Assembly: GCA_963812085.1 (NCBI GenBank)
Contig: CAWETL010000005.1
Location: forward strand, 62,001-126,000
Source of the DNA: SPDF01 sp963812085
GTDB taxonomy: Bacteria; Gemmatimonadota; Gemmatimonadetes; Gemmatimonadales; GWC2-71-9
Direction of reading: 5' to 3'
DNA length: 64,000 nucleotides
Shown piece by piece: positions 35,825 through 45,201 of this stretch. The notes under the pieces were generated by a model. It was not told the DNA's origin. It worked only from the letters and a program-made list of their open reading frames with translations, and ran no database searches. Each line of letters starts with the position of its first letter. The stretch's first letter is position 1. A program made the translations under genes and the position numbers.

Positions 35825-37384
35825 TTATTCCCACTCGATGGTGGCGGGGGGCTTGCTGCTCACGTCGTACACCACCCGGTTGACGCCCTTCACCTCGTTG
35901 CCGATCCGGCTCGAGATGTGTGCCAGCACGTCGTGCGGGAAGGGAAACCAGTCGGCGGTCATGCCGTCACGGCTGGTCACCGCCCGGAGCGCCACCGCCT
36001 GGTCGTAGGTGCGGAAATCTCCCTGGACGCCGACCGAGCGGATCGGCAGCAGCACGGCGAACGCCTGCCAGATGTCGTCGTACAATCCCGCGGCCCGGAT
36101 TTCCTCGATGTAGATGGCGTCCACGGCACGGAGGATGTCGAGCTCCGGCCGGGTCACCTCGCCCAGGATGCGGATGGCGAGGCCGGGCCCCGGGAACGGG
36201 TGGCGCCCGACCATCTCCTCCGGCAGGCCGAGCTCCCGGCCCACCTGCCGTACTTCGTCCTTGAACAGCTCGCGGAGCGGCTCGATCAGCTTGAACGGCA
36301 GCCGCTCCGGCAGCCCGCCGACGTTGTGGTGGGTCTTGATGGTGACGGACGGTCCCCCCGTCGCCGAGGTGGACTCGATCACGTCGGGATAGAGCGTCCC
36401 CTGCACCAGGAAGCCGACATCGTTCCCCACCTTCCGCGCCTCCGCCTCGAAGACGTCGATGAAGGTGTGGCCGATCCGCCGGCGCTTTTCCTCCGGGTCG
36501 GTCACGCCGGCGAGGGCCTTGAGGAAAAGGTCGCTCGCGTCCACCACCCGGAGGTCGATCCCGAGGTGCCGGCGGAAGGTGGCCTCCACCTGGTCCCGCT
36601 CGTGGAGCCGGAGCAGGCCGTGATCGACGAAGATGCAGGTGAGGCGGTCGCCGACGGCCCGGTGCACCAGCGCGGCCGCCACGGACGAATCGACCCCGCC
36701 GGAGAGCCCGCAGATGACCCGGGCGGTGCCCGCCACCTCGCGGATCCGCGCGGTCTCGGTCTCGATGAAGTGGCCGGCGGTCCAATCCGGGGTCGCCCCG
36801 CAAATATCGAAGAGGAAGGCGCTGATGATTTCGCCGCCGCGCGCCGTGTGCGCCACCTCGGGATGAAATTGCACGGCGTAGATCGGCTTGGAGGTGTGCT
36901 CGATGCCGGCGACCGGGCAGTTGGGGCTGGAGGCGGTGAGCACGTAGCCCGGAGGCGGGGTATCCACGTGGTCGCCGTGGCTCATCCACACCGCGGTCTC
37001 CTCGCCCTTGGTGAAGCCGCGGAAGAGCCGGCCGCCGGCCACCTTCACGATGGCGCGGCCGTACTCACGACGATCGGCCTTCACCACCTTGCCGCCCACC
37101 AGGTGGGCGATCATCTGCATGCCGTAGCAGAGCCCGAGCACCGGGACGCCGAGCTCGAGAATTTCTTTCGGCGCGATCGGCGCGCCGGGATCATACACCG
37201 AGTTGGGACCGCCGGAGAGGATGATCCCCTTCGGGCGCCACTGCTTGATCCATTCGATCGAGCGGGTGCCCGGGTGGATCTCGCAGTACACGTGCGCCTC
37301 GCGCACCCGGCGCGCGATGAGCTGGGTGAACTGGCTGCCGAAGTCGAGGATCAGGATGCCGTCGTGGTGCTGCTCGGTGGCCAT
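35825..37384 (-). CDS. guaA: GMP synthase (glutamine-hydrolysing)
   Basis: Converts XMP to GMP. 519 residues. Glutaminase domain: LDFGSQFTQLIARR, Cys in VLGLCYGMQ, His-Glu in QFHPEV. ATP-pyrophosphatase P-loop: GLSGGVDSSVAAAL. C-terminal dimer domain ends PPATIEWE, as in the family. Last gene of a minus-strand run, 11 bases after lysA, and convergent with the GMC gene. Confidence 0.98.
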   Translation of the reverse strand: MATEQHHDGILILDFGSQFTQLIARRVREAHVYCEIHPGTRSIEWIKQWRPKGIILSGGPNSVYDPGAPIAPKEILELGVPVLGLCYGMQMIAHLVGGKVVKADRREYGRAIVKVAGGRLFRGFTKGEETAVWMSHGDHVDTPPPGYVLTASSPNCPVAGIEHTSKPIYAVQFHPEVAHTARGGEIISAFLFDICGATPDWTAGHFIETETARIREVAGTARVICGLSGGVDSSVAAALVHRAVGDRLTCIFVDHGLLRLHERDQVEATFRRHLGIDLRVVDASDLFLKALAGVTDPEEKRRRIGHTFIDVFEAEARKVGNDVGFLVQGTLYPDVIESTSATGGPSVTIKTHHNVGGLPERLPFKLIEPLRELFKDEVRQVGRELGLPEEMVGRHPFPGPGLAIRILGEVTRPELDILRAVDAIYIEEIRAAGLYDDIWQAFAVLLPIRSVGVQGDFRTYDQAVALRAVTSRDGMTADWFPFPHDVLAHISSRIGNEVKGVNRVVYDVSSKPPATIEWE

Positions 37385-37395
37385 CGGGCGGCTCC

Positions 37396-38676
37396 TCAGC
37401 CGTGGTCGGACAGGGTGGCGAACGGGTCCGGCGACTCCGTGGCGAAGAGCGCATCCACGTCCTCACGGGGGCGGACGACCGAGAAGCGGCCGCCATCCAC
37501 CAGCACTTCCGCCGCGCGGCCCCGCGTGTTGTAGTTGGAACTCATCACGAACCCGTACGCGCCGGCGCAGAGGACGGCGAGCATCTCGCCCGGCGTGACC
37601 GCAGGGAGCGCCCGCTCCAGCGCGAGGAAATCCCCGGTCTCGCAGATCGGCCCGACCACGTCCACCGGCGCCGACGCCCGCCCGGACGGCTTCACCTCCA
37701 CGATCTCGTGGTGGGCACGGTACAGGCTCGGCCTGAGCAGGTCGTTCATCGCGGCGTCCACGATCACGAACTCCCGCCCGCCGGAGTGCTTCCGGTACAG
37801 CACCTCGGTCAGCAGCACCCCGGCGCTCCCCACGAGGAAGCGGCCGGGCTCCATCATGACCGGAAGCCCCGTCCGCTTGGCGATCGGCCCCACGACGGCT
37901 GCCAGCGCCGCGGGATCGAGCCCCGCGGCCGCATCGGGCTGGTACCGGATCCCGAGCCCGCCGCCGATGTCCAGCGATTCGAGCGTGGTGACCCCGGCGG
38001 CGCGCAGCTCGGCGACGAGGGCCGCCAGTTTTTCCAGCGCTTCGCCGTAGGGCGCCGGGTCGAGCAGCTGGCTGCCGAGGTGCATCGCGACGGACACGAG
38101 GGTGAGGTAGGGATGCGACCCGATGTACGCCGCCGCGGCCGGGACCTGGTCGCGCGGCACCCCGAACTTGATGCCGCCGTGGCTGGTGGAGATGTAGGGA
38201 TGGGTTTCGGTCGTGACGTCGGGATTGACCCGGATGCCGACCTTCGTGACCCGGTCGAGGCGCGCGGCGACGTCGCCCAGGCAGCGCAGCTCCTCGACCG
38301 ACTCCACGTTCACCTGGCCGATCCCCGCCGCCACGGTCGATTCCAGTTCGCGGACGGTCTTGCCGACCCCGCTGAAGACGAGCGCCGCGGGGTCGAAGCC
38401 GGCGGCGAGCGCCCGTCGCATCTCGCCGGCGGAGACCAGGTCGGCGCCCGCCCCGAGGTCGTGCATCAGCCGAAGCACCGCCAGGTTGCTGTTGGCCTTC
38501 ACCGCGAAGCAGATGCGGTGCGGCACCGCGGCGAACGCGGCGCGAAGCGCGCGGTACTGCCGCCGGATCACCTCGGCGTTGTACACGTAGGCGGGGGTCC
38601 CGATCTCGCGCGCGATCCGCGCGAGCGGCACCCCCGCCATGACCAGCCCATCCGGCCCGACGACTAGTGCCGGCAT
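37396..38676 (-). CDS. lysA: Diaminopimelate decarboxylase
   Basis: Last step of lysine synthesis, PLP-dependent. 426 residues. The PLP Lys is in CFAVKANSNLAVL; other signatures are HLGSQL, the GGGLGIRY loop, MEPGRFLVG and the catalytic CETGDFL segment plus GAYGFVMSSNYN. The chosen ATG at 38676 has no clear ribosome binding site; the open frame upstream is repeat-derived and proS shadow. Confidence 0.96.
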   Translation of the reverse strand: MPALVVGPDGLVMAGVPLARIAREIGTPAYVYNAEVIRRQYRALRAAFAAVPHRICFAVKANSNLAVLRLMHDLGAGADLVSAGEMRRALAAGFDPAALVFSGVGKTVRELESTVAAGIGQVNVESVEELRCLGDVAARLDRVTKVGIRVNPDVTTETHPYISTSHGGIKFGVPRDQVPAAAAYIGSHPYLTLVSVAMHLGSQLLDPAPYGEALEKLAALVAELRAAGVTTLESLDIGGGLGIRYQPDAAAGLDPAALAAVVGPIAKRTGLPVMMEPGRFLVGSAGVLLTEVLYRKHSGGREFVIVDAAMNDLLRPSLYRAHHEIVEVKPSGRASAPVDVVGPICETGDFLALERALPAVTPGEMLAVLCAGAYGFVMSSNYNTRGRAAEVLVDGGRFSVVRPREDVDALFATESPDPFATLSDHG

Positions 38677-38691
38677 CGTCGAGCAGGGCCA

Positions 38692-38730
38692 GCTGCCCCG
38701 CCTGCCCCGCTGCCCGCGCTGCCCCGCCTG
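38692..38730 (-). repeat. GGGGCAGC repeat between proS and lysA
   Basis: On the minus strand, imperfect copies of GGGGCAGC (for example 38718-38725 and 38692-38699) fill most of the 56-base gap. The same unit occurs on the plus strand after purE at 22675. Confidence 0.65.
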
Positions 38731-38732
38731 CA

Positions 38733-40178
38733 TCAGTACGCCTTCGCCCACACCGCCTCCGTGACGGCGTCCCGGTTGCACCAGAGGCAGCGCGCCGGCG
38801 CGGGATCGGATCGGAACTCCTCGTCCGGGAGCACCCGGATGGTGGCTTTCGTCTGCTCCTTGATGTCGGCCTCGCAGGTGGCGTCGCCGCACCAGCCGCC
38901 GTACACGAACCCGCCGGGGCCGTTCATCGCCTCGATCAGCTGCGTGCGCGTGGCCCCGCGGATGGTGGCCGCCTCCCGGCGCGCCACGGCGGCGGCGAGC
39001 AGCACCTGCTGCATGGCGTCGATCTCGGTGTGGATCCGGTCGCCGAGCCCGGCGATCGGAACCGCCTCCTTGCCGCCGGTGCGCCGGGCCAGCATGACCT
39101 GCTCCGCCGCCAGGTCGCGGGGCCCGAGTTCCAGCCGGAACGGGACGCCGCGCGACTCCCATTCGTAGTACTTGGCGCCCGGCTTGAGCCCGTCCCGCGC
39201 GTCGAGGTGGACCCGGATGCCGGCGGCGCGGAGCGCCGTCTGCAGCCGCTCCGCCGCTCCCACCACCGCCGTCCGCTCCTCGTCCTTGCGGTAGATCGGC
39301 ACGATGACCACCTGGTACTGCGCCAGGCGGGGCGGACAGACCAGCCCGACGTCGTCGCTGTGGGTCATGATCAACGCGCCCACCAGCCGGGTGGAGACGC
39401 CCCACGAGGTGTTCCACACGTGGTCCAGCCCGCCCTCGGCGGTCTGGAACGTCACGTCGAACGCCTTGGCGAAGTTCTGTCCCAGGTTGTGGCTGGTGCC
39501 GGCCTGGAGGGCCCGGTTGTCCTGCATCAGCGACTCGATCGCGTAGGTGCGGAGCGCACCGGCGAACTTCTCGCTCTCGCTCTTCCGGCCGGTGAGCACC
39601 GGCATGGCCATCCACTCTTCGGCGAATCGGCGGTAGATCCCCAGGATCATGAGGGTCTCCTGCTCCGCCTCCGCCTCCGTCGCGTGGGCGGTGTGACCCT
39701 CCTGCCACAGGAACTCGGTGGTGCGGAGGAAGAGCCGGGTGCGCAGCTCCCACCGCACGACGTTGGCCCACTGGTTGATCAGCAGGGGCAGGTCACGCCA
39801 GCTCTGGATCCACTTGGCGTACATCGAGTAGATGATCGTCTCGGAGGTGGGCCGGACGACCAGCGGCTCCTCGAGCACCTTGCCGCCGCCGATCGTCACG
39901 ACGGCCGTCTCGGGGGCGAAGCCCTCGACGTGCTGGGCCTCGCGCGCCAGGAAGCTCTGCGGAATGAAGAGGGGGAAGTAGGCGTTCTGGTGCCCGGTGT
40001 CCTTGAACATCCGGTCGAGCGCCTGCTGCATCTGCTCCCAGATGGCATACCCGTTCGGGCGGATGACCATGCAGCCGCGGACCGGGCTGTAGTCGGCCAG
40101 CTGCGCGCGCGCGATGACCTCGTTGTACCAGGCCGAAAAATCCGCGGCTCGCGTGGTGAGCGCCTTGTCGTCTGCCAT
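38733..40178 (-). CDS. proS: Prolyl-tRNA synthetase, archaeal/eukaryotic type
   Basis: Charges tRNA-Pro. 481 residues, the short type without an editing insertion and with a C-terminal Zn-type domain (CGDATCEADIKEQT, CLWCNRDAV, terminal Tyr). Class II motifs: RPNGYAIWEQMQ, VVRPTSETIIYSMYAKWI, TAEGGLDHVWNTSWGVSTR. Start ATG 40178 has GAGGCG upstream; the much longer open frame is a shadow of hisS. Confidence 0.97.
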   Translation of the reverse strand: MADDKALTTRAADFSAWYNEVIARAQLADYSPVRGCMVIRPNGYAIWEQMQQALDRMFKDTGHQNAYFPLFIPQSFLAREAQHVEGFAPETAVVTIGGGKVLEEPLVVRPTSETIIYSMYAKWIQSWRDLPLLINQWANVVRWELRTRLFLRTTEFLWQEGHTAHATEAEAEQETLMILGIYRRFAEEWMAMPVLTGRKSESEKFAGALRTYAIESLMQDNRALQAGTSHNLGQNFAKAFDVTFQTAEGGLDHVWNTSWGVSTRLVGALIMTHSDDVGLVCPPRLAQYQVVIVPIYRKDEERTAVVGAAERLQTALRAAGIRVHLDARDGLKPGAKYYEWESRGVPFRLELGPRDLAAEQVMLARRTGGKEAVPIAGLGDRIHTEIDAMQQVLLAAAVARREAATIRGATRTQLIEAMNGPGGFVYGGWCGDATCEADIKEQTKATIRVLPDEEFRSDPAPARCLWCNRDAVTEAVWAKAY

Positions 40179-40216
40179 GTCGCCTCGTCGGGTGGGCCGG
40201 TCGGTCGGCCCCGGGG

Positions 40217-41518
40217 TCAGGAGCGGGTGGCCAGGAGCGCCGCCACCGCGTCGTCGCGGGACACCGACCGCTGTGTCTTCGCGGCCAGGTCCTTGAGCTG
40301 CACTTCGTTCCGGGCGCGGTCGTCCGGCCCGATCAGGACCGCCACCCGGGCCCCGCGCGCATCCGCCTGCTTGAGCTGCTTCCCCACGGCCTGCACGGTC
40401 AGGGCGAACTCGGTCCGCAGCCCGGCGTCGCGGCACTCGTGCGCCAGCGCCAGCACATGGGGCTGGTCGTCGGCCGTCACGCCGGCGACGAACACGTCGA
40501 GGACCGGGCCGGCCTTGGTGAGCGCGCCGTGCTCCTTCAGCAGCTCGCCGATGACCACGTCGCCCATCGCGAAGCCGACCGCCGGCAGCGCCACGCCGCC
40601 GAGCCGGTCGAGCAGGTCGTCGTAGCGGCCGCCGCCGGCGATGGCGCGCAGCGAACGGCCCGCGTCGAAGAGCTCGAAGACGGTGCCGGTATAGTACGCG
40701 AGCCCGCGGACGATCGTGAGGTCCACGTCCACGAAATCGGCGACGCCCATCGCGGCCAGGGCGTCGAGGGTCTGCTGCAGCGGGGCGAGCGCCGCGCCGG
40801 CGCCCGGCACCCCGGCCAGCGCCTCCCGTGCGTGCTCGAGTCCGTGGATGGCCCGGATGTCGAGCACCCGCCCGATCACCGCCGGCGCCAGCCCCGCGCC
40901 CTCGGCGGCGAGCAAGGCCTCGAGGGCGGCCCGATCCAGCCGCTCGCTCTTGTCGATCGCGGCGTAGGCCAGCGGCAGCTGCTCCTCCGTCACGCCGGCG
41001 GCGCGGAGGAGCGCGGCGAGGACCCGGCGGTCGGAGAGCCGCACCCGCACCTCGTCGGCGCCGAGCCCGAGCTCGCGTGCCACGTCGATGAGCAGCGCGA
41101 TCACCTCGGCGTCGCCGAGCGGGCCGGTCTCGCCGATGAGGTCGCAGTTGAGCTGAAAATGTTCCCGGAGGCGGCCGCGCTGCTGCCGCTCGTAGCGAAA
41201 CATCTGGCCGATGGAAAACCAGCGGATCGGCTTGCGCAGCCCGTTGGCGCGGGAGGCCACCATTCGCGCCAGGGTCGGCGTCATCTCGGGGCGGAGAGCG
41301 ACCTGCCGACCGCCCTTGTCCACGAAGTTGTAGAGCTGGCCGACGATTTCCGGGCCGCTCTTCTCGGTGTAGAGATCCTGGGCCTCGAGCGGAGGGCCGT
41401 CGTACTCCTCGAAACCGTAGCGCACGGCCACCCGCCGCCACGCCGCGAAAATCTGCGCGCGCACGGCCAAGTCTTCGGGAAAGAAGTCCCGGAACCCGGG
41501 CAGCGACTGGTGCGACAT
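40217..41518 (-). CDS. hisS: Histidyl-tRNA synthetase
   Basis: Charges tRNA-His. 433 residues with LPGFRDFFPED, YTEKSGPEIVGQLYNF, motif 2 around MFRYERQQRGRLREHFQ, the His-specific RGLAYYTGTVFE and GGGRYDDLLDRLGG. The ATG at 41518 is preferred over an in-frame ATG at 41542: a TATTTT element sits 7 bases upstream, suggesting a leaderless start. Confidence 0.97.
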   Translation of the reverse strand: MSHQSLPGFRDFFPEDLAVRAQIFAAWRRVAVRYGFEEYDGPPLEAQDLYTEKSGPEIVGQLYNFVDKGGRQVALRPEMTPTLARMVASRANGLRKPIRWFSIGQMFRYERQQRGRLREHFQLNCDLIGETGPLGDAEVIALLIDVARELGLGADEVRVRLSDRRVLAALLRAAGVTEEQLPLAYAAIDKSERLDRAALEALLAAEGAGLAPAVIGRVLDIRAIHGLEHAREALAGVPGAGAALAPLQQTLDALAAMGVADFVDVDLTIVRGLAYYTGTVFELFDAGRSLRAIAGGGRYDDLLDRLGGVALPAVGFAMGDVVIGELLKEHGALTKAGPVLDVFVAGVTADDQPHVLALAHECRDAGLRTEFALTVQAVGKQLKQADARGARVAVLIGPDDRARNEVQLKDLAAKTQRSVSRDDAVAALLATRS

Positions 41519-41525
41519 GGGGGGC

Positions 41526-41531
41526 AAAATA
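41526..41531 (-). promoter_or_regulatory. Possible -10 element of hisS
   Basis: TATTTT ends 7 bases before the hisS ATG; the sequence between is GCCCCCC with no ribosome binding site. No convincing -35 is visible 16-18 bases upstream, so support is weak. Confidence 0.25.
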
Positions 41532-41569
41532 GTTGGGAACAAAGGATTTGGCTACTTCGAGGCGCCCGG

Positions 41570-42802
41570 CTAGTCTCCCAATCCGAGCGTGGCCATCACG
41601 TCGCCCACGGTGTGAAACGACCCGGTGACCAGCACCGTGCCGGCCCCGCGCTGCACCTCCGCCAGCGCCGATCCGAAGTCCGGGATGAGGCTCCAGCGTG
41701 CCCTGGCGCGCGGCCGGTCCGGCCGCGCAAGCCACTGCTCGAGCCAGGTGAGGTTCCAACCGCGCTCCGCCGCCGAGGGGGCCACGGTCAGGACCCCCCG
41801 ATCCACCACGGAGTCCAGCCAGACCAGCATGGCCGGCCACTCCTTGTCGCCCAGGATGCTCACCAGGGCATGCACCGGCGGCACCGGCGGCTCGGCGCGC
41901 AGGGCCGTCACCAGCGACTCCATGCCGTCCGGATTGTGCGCCACGTCGAAGAGCCACTTGCCGCGTCGGTCGAGCCGCCCGGGCACGCGCGCCGCCGCGA
42001 AGCCCTCCTCGATCGCACCCAGCGGCGGCCGCCAGCGCTCCGGCAGCGCCATCAGCACGCCGTGCGCCACGCCTGCGTTTCGGCGCTGGTGCGGGCCGCG
42101 GAGGCCCAGCCGGCCGGTCCACTCGTAGGCCGGTGGAAGGACCCGGACATCGGCCCTCCCCCCGGCGGACCGCGCGGCCCTTCGCGCCTCCTGGCGCAGC
42201 ACCTCGACCAGGCGCGGGTCCCGCTCACCCACCACGAAGGGCACCCCGGGCTTGGCGATGCCGGCCTTTTCGCGGGCGATCTCCTCGAGGGTGTCGCCGA
42301 GGTATTTCATGTGGTCGAGCGCGATCTTGGTGACCGCGCTCACCAGCGGAGTGACGACGTTCGTGCTGTCGAGCCGGCCGCCCAGCCCCACCTCGACGAC
42401 GGCGATCTCCGCCCCGCGGGCCGCGAAGTCGGCGAACGCCATGGCGGTCGTCGCCTCGAAGAATGTCGCCCCGAGCTCCCGCATCTGCGGTTCGAGACGG
42501 CCGGTCCACATCGCGACCGCCTCCGCCGAGATCGGGGCGCCGTCGACCCGGATCCGCTCCCGGAACGACACCAGGTGCGGCGAGGTGTAGAGCCCGACCC
42601 GCCAGCCAGCGGCGGCCAGCGCTTCGGCCACGAGGGTGGCCACGCTGCCCTTCCCGTTGGTGCCGCCGATGTGGATGGACGGGATGAGGGTGTGCGGGTC
42701 GCCGAGGCCCTTGAGGAGGGCCCGCGTCGTATCCAGCCCGAACTTGATGGTGGTGGTGCGCGGAAAGAGGAACGCGAGGGCGTCGTCGTAGGTCAGGCCC
42801 AT
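41570..42802 (-). CDS. folC: Folylpolyglutamate synthase / dihydrofolate synthase
   Basis: Adds glutamate to folates. 410 residues. The Mur-ligase P-loop is HIGGTNGKGSVATLVAEAL, with YTSPHLVSFRERIRVDG, EVGLGGRLDSTNVV and LFDVAHNPDGM. The ATG at 42802 has a GAGG site; the longer open frame upstream is spurious. With folK at the far left, part of the folate pathway is represented in the window. Confidence 0.95.
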   Translation of the reverse strand: MGLTYDDALAFLFPRTTTIKFGLDTTRALLKGLGDPHTLIPSIHIGGTNGKGSVATLVAEALAAAGWRVGLYTSPHLVSFRERIRVDGAPISAEAVAMWTGRLEPQMRELGATFFEATTAMAFADFAARGAEIAVVEVGLGGRLDSTNVVTPLVSAVTKIALDHMKYLGDTLEEIAREKAGIAKPGVPFVVGERDPRLVEVLRQEARRAARSAGGRADVRVLPPAYEWTGRLGLRGPHQRRNAGVAHGVLMALPERWRPPLGAIEEGFAAARVPGRLDRRGKWLFDVAHNPDGMESLVTALRAEPPVPPVHALVSILGDKEWPAMLVWLDSVVDRGVLTVAPSAAERGWNLTWLEQWLARPDRPRARARWSLIPDFGSALAEVQRGAGTVLVTGSFHTVGDVMATLGLGD

Positions 42803-42872
42803 TCGAGCCTCGGCTTCCCGCGATGCCGGCGCGATGGTGATTCCGTGAGCCGCGGCCAACAGAGCAAGGAAT

Positions 42873-42936
42873 CCACGAAAACACGAAACCACGACAAAAG
42901 CCACTTTCGTGCCTTCGTGGTTTCGTGATTTCGTGG
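42873..42936. repeat. REP-like palindrome built on CACGAAA
   Basis: 22-base arms, 42873-42894 and 42915-42936, are inverted copies with one mismatch around a 20-base loop. Each arm is itself made of CACGAAA steps. It sits in the 176-base gap between accD and folC. The sequence is unlike its GC-rich surroundings and looks like a mobile palindromic repeat or a terminator formed from one. Confidence 0.65.
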
Positions 42937-42978
42937 GTGCTGTTGCTGTTGCCGTGCGGGGCAATCGCAAATGTACAG

Positions 42979-43845
42979 TCAGCTGGCGTCCGCCGCGTCG
43001 AACTTCGGGCGAGCGCCCTGCATGTGCCGGAGCAGCCGCGCGGTGGTGTCCCGCAGCGTCCCTCGCGGCACGACGTCGTCGATCTGCCCGTGCTCGAGCA
43101 GGAACTCCGCGGTCTGGAATCCCTCCGGCAGATCCTGCCCGATCGTCTGCTTGATGACCCGCTGGCCGGCAAAGCCGATCAACGCCCCGGGCTCCGCCAG
43201 GATGACGTCGCCCTGCATCGCGAAGGACGCCGACACCCCGCCCGTGGTGGGGTCGGTGAGGATCGTGACGAAGGGGATGCCGTGCAGCCCGAGTTGCGCG
43301 AGGGCCGCGCTGGTCTTGGCCATCTGCATCAGCGAGAGGACGCCCTCCTGCATCCGCGCCCCGCCGGAGGCGCAGACCAGCACCAGCGGACGTTTCCGCT
43401 CGAGGGAGCGCCGGGCGAGCCGGGCGATCTTCTCCCCCACGACCGACCCCATCGAACCGCCCATGAAGGCGAAATTCATCACACCGAGGTGATAGGGAAG
43501 TCCCTCGAGCCGCGCGACGCCGGTGTAGACGGCGTCGGCCGGGCCGGCCTTCGCAATGGCTTTCTCGAGACGATCGGCGTAGTGCTCGAAGTGCAGCGGG
43601 TCCTCCGAGCGGAGGTCCCCCCAGAGTTCGCGCCACGACCCCTCGTCGCTCAGCAGTTCGACGTACTCCTCGGCGGTCATCCGGCGGTGCTTGCCGCACT
43701 CCGGGCAGACGTTGAGGGCCCGCTCGAACTTCTCGCGGATGTCCATGTGACCGCAGCCGTCACACTTCTCCCAGGCGTCGGCAGGAACCTCACGACGCTC
43801 CCGGACGGACGTCCGTGGCTTCCGCTCTTTCTTGAACCAGGCCAT
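42979..43845 (-). CDS. accD: Acetyl-CoA carboxylase carboxyltransferase subunit beta
   Basis: Carboxyl transfer from biotin to acetyl-CoA for fatty acid synthesis. 288 residues. The N-terminal zinc ribbon is CDGCGHM and CPECGKHRR; the carboxyltransferase core has MGGSMGSVVGEKI, CASGGARMQEG and DPTTGGVSASFAM. accA is not in the window. It lies 114 bases after rodA; that gap has no clear promoter, only a small ACGAC/GTCGT hairpin. Confidence 0.96.
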   Translation of the reverse strand: MAWFKKERKPRTSVRERREVPADAWEKCDGCGHMDIREKFERALNVCPECGKHRRMTAEEYVELLSDEGSWRELWGDLRSEDPLHFEHYADRLEKAIAKAGPADAVYTGVARLEGLPYHLGVMNFAFMGGSMGSVVGEKIARLARRSLERKRPLVLVCASGGARMQEGVLSLMQMAKTSAALAQLGLHGIPFVTILTDPTTGGVSASFAMQGDVILAEPGALIGFAGQRVIKQTIGQDLPEGFQTAEFLLEHGQIDDVVPRGTLRDTTARLLRHMQGARPKFDAADAS

Positions 43846-43959
43846 TACAGCCCAATCGTGGTGAAGGAGGACCCGGGGGAGGCGAAGGGCTGGTTCATCA
43901 GGGGTACCAATTTGCGCCTGTTCGGGGTCCGGCGCCAGACCTCACGACGTAAGTCGTTG

Positions 43960-45201
43960 TCAAACATCGGCATAGCCGGACAGCCTGGCATCCCAAGCCG
44001 CCCGTAAGACCAGGCCGATGGCCACGCAGCAGATCAGGAAGAACGACCCGCCGTAGGAAAAGAAGGGCAGCGGAATGCCGGTGATCGGCATGATGTTGAC
44101 CGTCATCCCCACGTTCTCGAAGACGTGGGTGAAGAACAGGGCCAGGATACCGAACACGACCAGGCTGGCGAACGGTTCGGTGGCTCGCCGCGCGATCCGG
44201 AGCAGGACGAGGAAGAGCGCCAGGAAGAGGCTGAGCGCCACGAGCACGCCAAGGAACCCGAGTTCTTCGCCGACGACGGAGAAGATGAAGTCGGTATGCT
44301 GGGCCGGTAGGAAGGCGAGCCGCTTCTGCGGCCCCTGGGTGAACCCGTTGCCGAACCACCCGCCGGAGCCGATGGCCACGCGGGACTGGATGGCGTGATA
44401 GCCAGCGGCCCGGGGATCGATTTCCGGATTCAGGAAGGTGAGCAGCCGGTTCTGCTGGTAGGGGGCGAGACGCTGCCAGAGCGGGATGGCCAGCGCCCCC
44501 ATGACCGAGTTGGCGATGTACAGCAGGATTCCTTCCGCCACGTACGGGCGCCAGGCCACGAGGAGGATGGCCAGGACGATCATCCAGACGCCCCACGTCC
44601 AGGTATTGAACGCCAGGAACAGGCTCAACCCCGGGCTGGCCAGCATGAAGAGCAGGGAGGGCTTCACGCCCGCCCAGAAGAGCATCATGAACAGGATGCC
44701 GATGAAGACGATGGCGCTGCCCAGGTCCGGCTGCTTGAGCACCAGGAGGAAAGGCACCCCGGCGATGAGGCACGGCGCCGCCAGCTCCCGGAGGTTCCGG
44801 GGCGCCTCGCGCAGGCCGGACAGATAGCGCGCCAGCATCAGGATCACGGCGAGCTTGGCCAGCTCCGCCGGCTGCCCGATCTGGTGACCCCCGATGGAGA
44901 GCCAGCTCTTGCTGCTGGCGGCGGTCCCCAGGCCGGTGCCCGCCACCAGGGTGATGAGGAGCAGGATGATCGCGAACCCGTAGGCCGCCGGCGCCAGCCA
45001 TTCCAGCAGCCGGAAGGAGATTCGGAAGACCACCGCCGCGGCGACGATCCCGACCCCCATCCACACCAACTGGCGGAGCCAGACGTCTCTCGCCTGGGTG
45101 ACGACGTCGGTCTGCCCCGCGGAGTACAGCGTGGCAAGGCCGAACGCGGCCAGCAGGACGGTGATCACGACGAGGGGCCGGTCGGGGCCGAGGTTTCTCA
45201 T
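43960..45201 (-). CDS. rodA: Rod-shape SEDS glycosyltransferase RodA
   Basis: Polymerises lipid II for sidewall peptidoglycan with PBP2. 413 residues, about ten membrane helices. Family motifs: GHQIGQPAELAKLAVILMLARY, KQPDLGSAIVF, QQNRLLTFLNPE, HTDFIFSVVGEELGF and ITGIPLPFFSYGGS. ATG overlaps the mrdA stop (ATGA). Confidence 0.96.
   Translation of the reverse strand: MRNLGPDRPLVVITVLLAAFGLATLYSAGQTDVVTQARDVWLRQLVWMGVGIVAAAVVFRISFRLLEWLAPAAYGFAIILLLITLVAGTGLGTAASSKSWLSIGGHQIGQPAELAKLAVILMLARYLSGLREAPRNLRELAAPCLIAGVPFLLVLKQPDLGSAIVFIGILFMMLFWAGVKPSLLFMLASPGLSLFLAFNTWTWGVWMIVLAILLVAWRPYVAEGILLYIANSVMGALAIPLWQRLAPYQQNRLLTFLNPEIDPRAAGYHAIQSRVAIGSGGWFGNGFTQGPQKRLAFLPAQHTDFIFSVVGEELGFLGVLVALSLFLALFLVLLRIARRATEPFASLVVFGILALFFTHVFENVGMTVNIMPITGIPLPFFSYGGSFFLICCVAIGLVLRAAWDARLSGYADV

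Noticed and set aside
38733..42122. A very long open frame reaching from proS through hisS
   Set aside because: Only the part from 40178 down shows prolyl-tRNA synthetase similarity; the rest is Arg/Ala/Pro-rich shadow of hisS and folC.
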